The notes beneath the pieces were generated by a model. It saw nothing but the letters and a program-made list of their open reading frames with translations. It ran no database searches and was not told the origin of the DNA. Shown in pieces: positions 1 through 10,700 of a stretch of DNA of 64,000 nucleotides. Every line of letters begins with the position of its first letter. Within the stretch, counting starts at the first letter, position 1. The position numbers were made by a program, and so were the translations under genes. The stretch comes from Brevibacillus laterosporus LMG 15441 (GTDB taxonomy: Bacteria; Bacillota; Bacilli; Brevibacillales; Brevibacillaceae). Location of the stretch: assembly GCF_000219535.2 (NCBI RefSeq), contig NZ_CP007806.1:2142501-2206500 (forward strand). Reading direction: 5' to 3'.

Positions 1-1329
1 GCTGAATTAATTGCTCTTGGTGGCATACGTACGCCTGGCAATGGGATTTTTTCAAATATTTTCGAAGTAAAGCCTGCTCATTCCATAACTTTTACAAAGG
101 AAAGAACAAGAGAGACCCGATATTGGCAGCTCCAGAGTAAGTTGCATACTGAAACGGCAACAGAAACTGCTGATCATATCAGATATTTGCTAGAAGATAC
201 AGTTAAGCGCCAATTAATTGCTGATGTTCCGGTTGTATCCATGCTTTCAGGTGGATTGGATTCAAGCGGCTTAGTTTCGATTGCGGGACGTCAATTTTTT
301 GATAAAGGTCAGCAGTTATCTACATACTCAGTTGACTTTGTAGGAAGTGATCAGGATTTTGTAGCGGATAAAGCTCGTCCTAGTTTAGATGCACCGTATG
401 CAAAAATGCTGTCTGAGTACGTGGGAACGAAGCACCATTTTATAACGCTTACCTCTGAAGAATTGCTCGAAAATTTACTTATCCCCATGCGTATGCGTGA
501 TTTACCCGGCTATGGCGATATGGAAACATCCTTACACTTATTATGTAAGGAGATGAAGAAGGATGCTACGGTAGCTATTTCAGGTGAGTCGGCAGACGAA
601 ATATTTAGCGGGTATCCATGGTTCCACCAAGAAGAATATTTGGACTCTCGTATGTATCCATGGCTGTTAAACACATGGGATAAATTTGCCTCTTTATTAC
701 AGCAGGATGTGATAGAGGGCATTCAACCAAATCATTATGCAACGATGAGATACGCTGAAGCGACGAAGGAAGTACCACTGCTTGAAAATGAAACAATAAC
801 ACAGATGCATCAACGCAGAATGTCATACTTATTCATCACTCGATTTTTAGTCGGTTTATTGGAGCGCAAGGATCGGGCAAGTATGTATGCGGGCTTTGAG
901 GTACGTGTTCCTTTTTGTGATTACCGTTTAGTGGAGTATGCATTTAATATTCCATTTGAGCTGAAGACCGTGGGGAACATCGAGAAAGGTATACTTCGTC
1001 AAGCCTTCCTAGGTTCGATACCAGAAGAAGTACGACTTCGTAGAAAGAGCGCTTATCCATCTACCCAAGACCCAGTCTATTTCACAGGTGTTCAGTCTAT
1101 CTTTCAAGAGATCATGTCAAATCCGAATGCACCTCTTCATGATTTATTGGATAAAAAGAAAGTGATGCATGTAGTAGGTGGGAACTCCTCGCTCTTGCAG
1201 GGAAAAATGCACTCTAGTCAAGGATTGTTACTCAAGCTAATGGAGTACTTTATTCAAGTAAATATGTGGCTAAGCGAATATAAAATTGTGCTACAATCCG
1301 CTAACCGTAATCTACACGGCTCAATGTAA
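1..1329 (+). CDS. Asparagine-synthase-like amidotransferase (5' end outside window)
   Basis: The frame is open from the first base and ends in TAA at 1327-1329, so 442 residues of a roughly 600-residue family are visible and the N-terminal glutaminase half is mostly missing. The PP-loop ATP-binding motif SGGLDS lies at visible residues 83-88, and SGESADEIFSGYPW further on is typical of the AsnB synthase domain. AsnB enzymes adenylate a carboxylate and replace the AMP with ammonia from glutamine. The gene heads the PKS operon, 73 bases before the AT-AT-ER gene. A tailoring role is therefore inferred: converting the TE-released polyketide acid to a primary amide, as proposed for AsnB homologues in other trans-AT clusters. 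An ordinary asparagine synthetase is possible but less likely in this position. Confidence 0.88.
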   Translation, partial: AELIALGGIRTPGNGIFSNIFEVKPAHSITFTKERTRETRYWQLQSKLHTETATETADHIRYLLEDTVKRQLIADVPVVSMLSGGLDSSGLVSIAGRQFFDKGQQLSTYSVDFVGSDQDFVADKARPSLDAPYAKMLSEYVGTKHHFITLTSEELLENLLIPMRMRDLPGYGDMETSLHLLCKEMKKDATVAISGESADEIFSGYPWFHQEEYLDSRMYPWLLNTWDKFASLLQQDVIEGIQPNHYATMRYAEATKEVPLLENETITQMHQRRMSYLFITRFLVGLLERKDRASMYAGFEVRVPFCDYRLVEYAFNIPFELKTVGNIEKGILRQAFLGSIPEEVRLRRKSAYPSTQDPVYFTGVQSIFQEIMSNPNAPLHDLLDKKKVMHVVGGNSSLLQGKMHSSQGLLLKLMEYFIQVNMWLSEYKIVLQSANRNLHGSM

Positions 1330-1402
1330 ACATTGAGATACCAGCACAATATTGAGTAGGTAAGACTAATCTTTATTCAATTCTACCTTGAGGTGTTTCC
1401 AG

Positions 1403-4400
1403 ATGAGTCCATCGCTTGTATTTATGTATTCGGGTCAAGGCTCGCAGTATTATCAAATGGGAAAAGCCTTATTTGAACACAATCGAATTTTTAGATCGTG
1501 CATGAATGAATTAGATGCGAAAGCGCGCGAGCTGATTGGCATATCGGTACAGAGTGAGTTGTATAGGACCAATAGGAACATGACCGAGCCTTTTACTCGT
1601 ACGCTGCATACGCATGTGTGTATTTTTATGGTGGAATATGCCACTACGATGGTTCTATTAGAAAATGGAATGGTCCCAGATGCTGTTATTGGTGTGAGTA
1701 TGGGGGAATTTGCAGCATCGGTAGCAGCAGGTGTATGTAGTGTGGATACGGCACTCAAATCCGTTGTGAAGCAGGCACAATTACTAGAAAAACATTGTGA
1801 TGTAGGGGCTATGTTAGCTATTTTGGATCGTCCGTCCCTTTTCTTGTCTGATCCGGTGTTATATGAGAATAGCGAATTGGTTTCTATTCATAACGAGAAT
1901 CATTTTATTGTATCAGGTAGAAAAGAACATATGGCGATGATTGAACAGCATGCGAAGAAAAATGGAATCATGTGTAGCAAATTACCGGTTACTCATGGAT
2001 TTCATTCTTCTAGCATTGATCCTGCATCAGATGAATACGTTGCTTTTTTACAAAAGCAACTTTTTCTTGATCCTAAAATCCCTTATATATCGAGTGTGTC
2101 CGGCAGCTTGCTCAGCGAATGGAATACGGATTATTTTTGGCAGGTAATTCGAAAGCCCATTCAATTTACAGAGGGGATCACCTTCTTACAAAAGGACGAT
2201 GATGATCGAATTTATATAGATGTAGGTCCTTCAGGAACGCTATCTACTCTGTGTAAATCGATGTCCAATCTAAAAAAGAATCAAATGATGCTACCCATTA
2301 TCACTCCATATAAAACGGAACTACAAAATTTGGATTATATCCTAACGAACTACGCTAGCAAAAGTAGGACTACAGTAAAAAAGGAGAATAAAAGTATGCT
2401 TGCTTTTGTATTTCCTGGACAAGGATCGCAAAAAAAAGGAATGGGGGGAGATTTATTTGATCAATACCCTGAAATCACGAGTCAGGCAGATTCGATTTTA
2501 GGATACTCCATTAAAGAATTGTGTCTAGAAGACCCATTAGGAAGATTACAACAGACCGAGTACACACAGCCTGCGCTGTATACGGTAAACGCACTGATGT
2601 ATTTGAATACCGTTAACGAGACGGGAAGAAAACCAGATATCCTAGCGGGGCACAGCTTAGGTGAATATAATGCGTTGTTTGCAGCAGGAGCTTTTGATTT
2701 TATAACGGGATTAAAGCTGGTGAAAAAAAGAGGGGAAGTAATGAGCCAAGCCGTTGGAGGGGGGATGGCAGCGGTTATAGGAATAGATGAGAAGCAGATA
2801 AAGCATATCTTGCTTCAAAATCAATTAGATAGCATTGATATTGCGAATTTTAATTCTCCTCGCCAGTTTGTCATTTCCGGACTACAATCAGATATTGCTC
2901 GGGCCAAGCTCGTGTTTGAAACGGAAGGCATCACGTATATTCTGTTACGAGTAAGTGGAGCCTTTCATTCAAGATATATGGGAGAGGCAAGAGAGCAGTT
3001 TAAAAATTATATTGATTCATTCGCGCTTTCTGAATGTACCATCCCTGTATTGTCAAACGTCAACGCAAGATACTATCAAAAAAACGATATGAAAATAAAT
3101 TTGGTCAGACAAATAACGGAGTCAGTCCGCTGGTGTGAGACGGTGCAAGTGTTAATGGGATTTGAAGGAATGGAAATCAAAGAAATTGGACCAGGAAACG
3201 TGTTAACAGGACTGATGCGAAAAATAACAGCAGAAGCAACTCCCATTTACTTACCTCTTGAAACAGAGCATCAGCAGCCTACAAATTCAACTATTCTTCA
3301 GCAATCCAATAGCGATAGCGATGAAAAGCACTTCATTGAGCAACCATACGATAAACGAATTACAGCTATTGGATGCAAGCAATTTATGCAGGATTATCAT
3401 TTGAAGTACCCCTATGTAGCTGGTGGTATGTATAAGGGAATCGCCTCTAAAGATGTAGTAGTGAAGCTGGGGAAGGCTGGGATGATGGGCTTTTTCGGTA
3501 CGGGAGGCTTACAACTAGCTCAAATCGAGGAATCGATTCAATACATTCAAAAGGAACTAACGAGCGGACAAGCGTATGGAATGAACCTTCTTCACACTCC
3601 GGATCAACAAGAAAGAGAAGATCAACTGGTTGAATTATATATTCGATACGGTATCAACGTCATAGAAGCATCTGCTTACATGAGCATTACTCCAGCATTA
3701 CTAAAGTATCGTGCACATGGAGTCAAAATGCTCCCGGATGGAGCTGTAATGAGTACAAATCGAATCATCGGCAAGGTATCAAGAGCAGAAGTGGCTGAAC
3801 TATTTCTACGTCCTGCCCCAGAGTACCTAGTCGAGAAAATGGTTCGGGAAAATCAAATTACCAGAGAACAAGCTCATTTGCTCAGTAAAATCCCTATGGC
3901 AGATGACTTGTGTATCGTAGCTGACTCAGGGGGGCCTACAGATGGAGCAGTAGCCTATGTTTTATTGCCAGCTATGATACAGCTACGTGATAAGATGATG
4001 AAAAAATATAAGTACCCTAAGAAAATCCGAATCGGTGCAGCAGGAGGAATTGGTACTCCTGAGGCAGCGGCGGCAGCTTTTATTCTAGGTGCGGATTTTA
4101 TCTTAACGGGCTCTATTAATCAATGTACCGTAGAAGCGGGCACAAGCGAGGCTGTTAAAGACTTGCTACAGCAGGTACACATTCAAGATACCGCATATGC
4201 ACCGGCAAAAGAACGGTTTGAAATAGGAGCGAAGGCTCAGGTTGTAAAAAAGGGAGTGTTTTTCCCTGCTAGAGCGAGCAGGCTGTTTGAATTATATTCT
4301 CGATACCAATCACTTGACGAAATGAGCGAAAAAGATAAAAAACTCATTCAGGTTAAATACCTGAAACGTAGTTTTGAGGAGGTTTATGAGGAATGCAAAC

Positions 4401-4696
4401 AGAACGCCTCCCCAGTTGAAATAGATAAAGCAGAAAAAAATCAGAAGTATAAAATGGCTTTGATTTTTAAGTGGTACCTAGCTCATTCTGTTCATGTAGC
4501 AATCGATGGTATTTTGGAACAACAAGCAGATTACCAGATTTATTGCGGGCCAGCGTTAGGGGCGTTTAATGACTGGGTAAGGGGAACAAGCTTGGAGAGC
4601 TGGAAAAATCGTCATGTAGATGAGATCGGTGTAAAAATAATGGAAGAAACTGTTAAAGTTTTGAATGAAAAATTTCAAAATCTTGTGATGGGCTAG
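1403..4696 (+). CDS. Tandem trans-acyltransferase and trans-enoylreductase protein (AT-AT-ER)
   Basis: This 1097-residue protein supplies extender units in trans to the AT-less PKS proteins. AT1 covers about residues 1-310 with GVSMG (Ser99); AT2 covers about 330-620 with GHSLG (Ser418) and GAFHS, a malonyl-type signature. AT2 keeps the arginine that binds the malonyl carboxylate (near 442, KKRGE). AT1 has Gln at the matching place (near 123, VKQAQ) and GFHS, so AT1 is probably a PedC-like acyl hydrolase that clears stalled chains. Residues from about 655 form a PfaD-type flavin enoylreductase (GGMYKGIAS, AAGGIGTPEAAAAAF). ATG 1403 is chosen because GAGGTG lies 8 bases upstream; a TTG at 1388 has no such site. 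The domain calls are firm; the AT1 role is inferred. Confidence 0.93.
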   Translation: MSPSLVFMYSGQGSQYYQMGKALFEHNRIFRSCMNELDAKARELIGISVQSELYRTNRNMTEPFTRTLHTHVCIFMVEYATTMVLLENGMVPDAVIGVSMGEFAASVAAGVCSVDTALKSVVKQAQLLEKHCDVGAMLAILDRPSLFLSDPVLYENSELVSIHNENHFIVSGRKEHMAMIEQHAKKNGIMCSKLPVTHGFHSSSIDPASDEYVAFLQKQLFLDPKIPYISSVSGSLLSEWNTDYFWQVIRKPIQFTEGITFLQKDDDDRIYIDVGPSGTLSTLCKSMSNLKKNQMMLPIITPYKTELQNLDYILTNYASKSRTTVKKENKSMLAFVFPGQGSQKKGMGGDLFDQYPEITSQADSILGYSIKELCLEDPLGRLQQTEYTQPALYTVNALMYLNTVNETGRKPDILAGHSLGEYNALFAAGAFDFITGLKLVKKRGEVMSQAVGGGMAAVIGIDEKQIKHILLQNQLDSIDIANFNSPRQFVISGLQSDIARAKLVFETEGITYILLRVSGAFHSRYMGEAREQFKNYIDSFALSECTIPVLSNVNARYYQKNDMKINLVRQITESVRWCETVQVLMGFEGMEIKEIGPGNVLTGLMRKITAEATPIYLPLETEHQQPTNSTILQQSNSDSDEKHFIEQPYDKRITAIGCKQFMQDYHLKYPYVAGGMYKGIASKDVVVKLGKAGMMGFFGTGGLQLAQIEESIQYIQKELTSGQAYGMNLLHTPDQQEREDQLVELYIRYGINVIEASAYMSITPALLKYRAHGVKMLPDGAVMSTNRIIGKVSRAEVAELFLRPAPEYLVEKMVRENQITREQAHLLSKIPMADDLCIVADSGGPTDGAVAYVLLPAMIQLRDKMMKKYKYPKKIRIGAAGGIGTPEAAAAAFILGADFILTGSINQCTVEAGTSEAVKDLLQQVHIQDTAYAPAKERFEIGAKAQVVKKGVFFPARASRLFELYSRYQSLDEMSEKDKKLIQVKYLKRSFEEVYEECKQNASPVEIDKAEKNQKYKMALIFKWYLAHSVHVAIDGILEQQADYQIYCGPALGAFNDWVRGTSLESWKNRHVDEIGVKIMEETVKVLNEKFQNLVMG

Positions 4697-4735
4697 TCTG
4701 ATTGGAAAATTCATTACTGAAACGAGGTACATTTC

Positions 4736-7700
4736 ATGTTATCTACCTTACATCATTATTCTCATGGGTATTTGGCAATTCCAGTGCTTTTATCGTGCAA
4801 AAAACGAGGTTTATTTGATCTTTTGCAAAAAAGTCGGTCTACTCCGTTTAGTCAGCTTGTAGATGAGCTACATGCCAATAGTGGTCACTTACGCAGTGCT
4901 CTTCAGTTATTAGAATCTCTACAAATCCTGTGTCGAGATAGTAAGGATACGTATGCGTTACTGCCCGGATGGAATGTGGTAGAAACAATTCCGGAAGATG
5001 TCATGGAGCTATTCAATTTTCCGATGAAGGAATACTTCAAAAAATCTCAGAGAAAGTATCGTTTGCAAAAATGGATTGAGCTGTCCGGTAAACAATGGAA
5101 TGTCGACAATGCGATGTATTCACATTTTTTAGATGGGATCGTAATGATTCCGTTGTTATTCGCGTTAAATGAACATAGATTCATTTTGCGGGATTCTCCT
5201 CAGCAAAATGAATTAGTGCTCCAAAATCTATCTGGCATCGCGAAGCAAGAAATTACACAGTTATTTCAGCAAAAGAATTGGATGGATCAAACAAGAAAGA
5301 ACGGGGTTTTAACGGAAACCGGCAAGTATATGCTAGACGCGATTTTGAATACGGCATCCATTCATTCCTATCGTTCCATAATAAAAAATATGGATCAGCT
5401 ACTATTTGGTGATTGCCAAGCTCTTGTTGCTAGCACGAATCAAGCGTATGAGACATATATGGAACGTATGCTAGAGATGCTAGAGTGTGGCTTTCAGCAA
5501 GAGGAGTATTTTTGCGATTTAGAGCAGACCATTATTTCTGTTTTTGATAGAGAACCAGTAGAGGAGCAGCCGAAATATATAGCTAATATGGGATGTGGCA
5601 ATGGGTTGCTTCTAAAAAAGATATACGAGACGATCAAAATGAAATCACGAAGAGGCAAGAGGTTTGATGAATATCCCTTGACGTTAATTGGAATTGACAA
5701 CAAGGAAGAATCTCTAGCAAAAACGGCTATCACTCTAAAGGATATCAACCATGTTTTGTTCAAAGGAACGCTTGATAATCTAAATGAGCTTATGATTGAT
5801 TTACGAAAAGAAGGAATTCGTGACACAGAACATATCCTATATGTTCAGTCATTTTTTAATCACGATCGACCTTGTATCATATCAGCAGAAACAGTTGAAG
5901 CAAGGGGTCAGGCTCCAAGCTTCACCAAGTCAATTTTTGTAGATCAAAATGGACGTGAATGTTCTTCTACATTAGGCATGAAAAAACTGCACGAACAACT
6001 ACAACATTGGTCACATCTAGTAAATAAGCATGGATTGATCCTTTTAGAAGCGCATTGTTTGGAACCGAAAACGATTCGTCCATATATGGATAAATATGAG
6101 GGCTTACATGTAGATGCGATTCATAGATTCTCGCAAAAGCTGCTAGTAGAAGCAGATACTTATATGTTGACTGCCGCAGAGATAGGGTTGTTTCCTCATA
6201 AACAACACTTCCATAAATATCCAAAAACTATGCTTTTTTCACGGATTACGTTACATTTGCTTGAGCAGAGAGAATACCGGATTAGGATGGCAAATGAGAA
6301 TGACATTTCGGTATTAAGGCAGCTTGAGCTACAATGCTGGGGGGAGGAACTAGCTGCTCCTACTGAAAGGATTTTACACAGAATAAGGAAATATCCAGAA
6401 GGGCAGTTAGTTCTTGAAGTAGAGAATCGAGTAGTTGGTGTGATTTATTCTCAAAAAATTAGAGATATGAACGAGATAAAGGGACTTCAAAGCAATACTG
6501 TTGAACAGCTTCACCATACTGAAGGGACAATTATACAATTGTTAGCTATCAATATTCTGCCAGAGATGCAGGATCGTAAGCTGGGAGATCAGCTTTTAGA
6601 ATTTATGCTTCAGCGCTGTAGTTTGATAAGTGGAGTCAGGAGTGTCATTGGGATAACAAGGTGCAAGGATTATCAGCGATATTCTACGATAGCTTCGGAC
6701 AAATATATCACTCTTCGTAATAAAAATAATAAATTAGTCGATAAAACATTGCGATTTCACGAAATGCATGGAGCAACGATTAAAGAATTAATCCCGAACT
6801 ATCGGCCATTAGATGATGCTAACCTTGGCTATGGTGTACTTGTTGAATATGACATGTTAAATCGGGGAAATGATGAGCCTCCTGCTATTGAACGAAATCA
6901 AGAATGTCATGAGCAGAATAGCCATTCTTTTCAAACAGGGAGCACGGATCGTTCTGAGACTATTACAGCTTTTGTATTAGATTGTATCGGTTCTCTTTTA
7001 AATGAAGAGAGAAAGGATGTTCTAGCTTATGTAGATCGTCCTCTTATGGAGCTTGGTTTGGATTCAGGAGATTTGCTGGAATTAAACGATCAGCTGGGTA
7101 CGAGGTTTCGAATAGAACTCGAAACAACATTCTTTTTTACATACAATACCGTTAGAAAAATCATTTCGTATCTTATAGAAAATGCAGATGAAATAGCGCA
7201 GGCGTCTGCATCTGAAGAATCTGTTTCAAAAAACGAGGCAGTCTCATGGAGTCATTCTAATGTAGAAAAGGATGACATTGCCATCATAGGCGCGGCCTGT
7301 CGTCTTCCTGGAGGAGTGAGCAATCTTGATGAATTATGGGAATTATTAGTGAACAATCGTGATGCTATTAGACGGATGCCTGAGCATAGATGGGCTTGGC
7401 CTGATAAAATTCATCCTGCTACGGAGCATAAGGGAATAGATCAAGGTGGATTTTTGGATCATATTGCTGAATTTGACCCGCTGTTTTTTAGAATTTCCCC
7501 TTCAGAGGCGGAGATTTTGGACCCTCAGCAACGTTTACTTATGGAATTAAGCTGGGAGTGTATAGAAGGGGCTAATTATTCTGCAAGTACGATTTCAGGT
7601 AGTAATACAGGTGTATTTATAGGGGCAAGCGGCTCCGATTATAGCAAGCTTTTAGATCGCTACAGTGATGAGGTTCAAGCTAAGTATGGCATAGCTACAT

Positions 7701-10700
7701 CCATGGCGATTCTCTCTAATCGAATCTCTTATTTTTATAATTTTCATGGTCCTAGTGTTCAAATCGATACAGCTTGCTCTAGTTCTTTGGTTGCCGTTCA
7801 TCAAGCCGTTACATCTCTACAAAGTGGAGAGTGCGAGCAGGCTTTAGTAGGCGGGGTCCATCTTATGTGTCATCCTGCTAACAGCATTGCTTATTATAAA
7901 GCTGGAATGCTGTCCACAGATGGAAAATGTAAGACGTTTGATAAAGCTGCAAATGGCTATGTTCGTGGGGAAGGTGGAGTTGTACTACTGTTAAAGCCTA
8001 TGAAACAGGCAGAGCGCGATGGTGACTCTATCCTTGGTGTCATAAAAGGAACAGCTACGAATCATGGAGGACAGGCAAACGGAATAACTGTGCCCAATCC
8101 AGCAAAGCAAGCTGCCTTAATCAAGAAGGCCTTCCGCTCGGCCGATATTGCCCCAGAGTCTGTAGGCTATATTGAAGCACATGGGACAGGCACTTCATTA
8201 GGTGATCCGATTGAATTTGCAGCCTTGAAGGACGCATTTTTAGAGCTTTCACAGCAAAGTGACAACAGAAATGAACCCTATTGTGGGTTAGGCTCTATTA
8301 AAACAAATATCGGACACCTGGAAGCTGCCGCCGGGTTGGCAGGCTTAGTTAAGGTTTTAGTCAGTTTGCGCCATCGTATGATACCGGCATCGTTGCATTT
8401 TCAGGAATTGAACCCACACATTCCTATTGAAAACTCCCCATTTTATCTTGTAACGAGCAATCAAAAGTGGATGCCACCTCATAGAGAAGGCTTGCGTAGA
8501 GCGGGAATTAGCAGTTTTGGCTCGGGTGGTTCAAATGCTCATATTGTGATTGAGGAATATCGGTCTAACCATCGTGTAGATACGAAAAGGGCTACCAGTA
8601 ATAGCAATCCTGTCATGATTGTGCTGTCCGCTAGGAATGAAAATCGTTTACAAGAGCAAGTGAAGCAATTATTACAAGCAATTAAAAACCAAAACCTGAC
8701 TGATGTTCATCTCAAAGATATGGCCTATACCCTTCATGTTGCAAGAGAGGCAATGGAGGAGAGATTTGCTACCGTCGTATGCGATATTGATGAATTAGAA
8801 AAATCATTACTCGATTACCTTGATAGGAAAGGAACACCGAAAAGCAATTATCAGGGGAATGTGAATGAGAATCATTCGATTTCTAGTTTATCGATTGGAA
8901 ATGAAGAAAAGCATGAGATGGTTAATCACTTTATTGTTAACAATGATTTGCATCAATTGGCCTATTTATGGGTGTCGGGACTAGACATTGATTGGAAGGT
9001 GCTGTACAAATCCGAGGCAGATTATCGAAAAATGTCACTTCCAACATATCCGTTTGCAAGAGAACGTTATTGGATATCAGAAATAAGTTCCCGTTACGAC
9101 ATGAGCCAGACAGAACAAATATCTGCGGACACACGCGATATACTTCATCCGCTGTTGCAGCAAAATACATCTAATTTATCAACGATTCGCTTTTGCTCCA
9201 CGTTTACAGGCAAGGAATTTTTTCTAAAGGATCATGTAGTGAGTGGCAGCAAGGTTTTACCTGGTGTTGCTCATCTGGAAATGGCGCGCAAGGCTATGGA
9301 GCAAGCTCTGGAAAATAAGCATGATCAGGTGATTGAACTTCATAACGTGATTTGGAAAAAGCCCATCCTTCTAGAGGAAGAATCAAAGCAAGTGCAGATT
9401 CGCGTTTTTTCAGGAGTACAAAATGAGATAAATTATGAGATTTACAGCGAGGAAATACCAGGAAGCGGCAAACCTGTAGTGTTTAGTTCAGGCTATGCAG
9501 TATGCAGAGAGCAAAAGGAAGCATTCGTCTTGGATATCTCTGGCATACTCTCCGCGTGTAAGCAGCATGTGCTGACAGGTAGAGAATGTTATCAAGCCTT
9601 TCAGCAGGTAGGGATTACTTACGGCAAAAGTCATCAGGGAATACAGCGTGTGCATATAGCAGAGGATCAGTTGTTGGCCGAGCTAGTCTTGCCTGCTTGC
9701 ATAAAACATACCCAAGAACAATATGTCCTGCATCCTAGTCTATTGGATGCTGCTTTACAGGCATCCCTTGTAATTCAGATGCAAGTACAGAATACCTACA
9801 ACACATCCGTACAGCCATCGTTACCTTTTGCTTTGGAATTGATCGAAATCGTTCGTCCGTGCACATCAAAAATGTGGGCTCATGTACGACACAGTGAAGA
9901 TTATATCAGTGGAAATGAGACACAGAAGTATGATATCGACCTTTGTGACGACAGAGGAAACGTTTGTGTCCGAATGTTTGGATTTTCGTCAAGGATATTA
10001 GAGGGAGATATTGCAACCGGTGGCTCTATTGATTCTACACAGAGAGAAACGATAATAACACAGCCATTTGAACCTGTGATGATATCCCCGATTTGGGAAG
10101 CAATCCGTCATGAAGAAGCACAAAAGCTTCCTGCTCTCACTGACAACCTAGTCATAGTCGGAGGCAATGAAAGCATCTGGAATGAAATCCGAAAGCAATA
10201 CCCGCATGCGCGTGTGCTATCCATTCATCATGATCATTCAGTTGAGGAAATGGTCCAGAAATTCAGCCAACTCGATCCTATCGATCATATGCTCTGGATT
10301 GCACCAGAGGAGCAGTTGCCATCCCTCACAGACGACAGCATCATCGAGGGACAGGAAAAAGGGGTAATTTATCTCTTTACAATCATCAAAAGTCTGTTAG
10401 CCCTAGGTTACGACAGTAATCAAATAGGCTGGACGGTTATTACCCAGAAAGCACAGCCTCTTCATAAATACGATGAGGTAAATCCAACCCATGCCAGTAT
10501 TCACGGCTTAATGGGGACACTGGCCAAGGAATATAGCCATTGGAAAATCCGAGTCATCGACCTAGAATCCCTAGCGAGCTGGCCCATGCAGGAGCTGTTT
10601 ACCCTGCCAAGTGATGCAGACGGAAACCCTTACGTTTATCGAGAACAGCAATGGCATCAGCAGGAGCTGGTTCCGGTACGTTATAACCAGCAGGAGGAAA

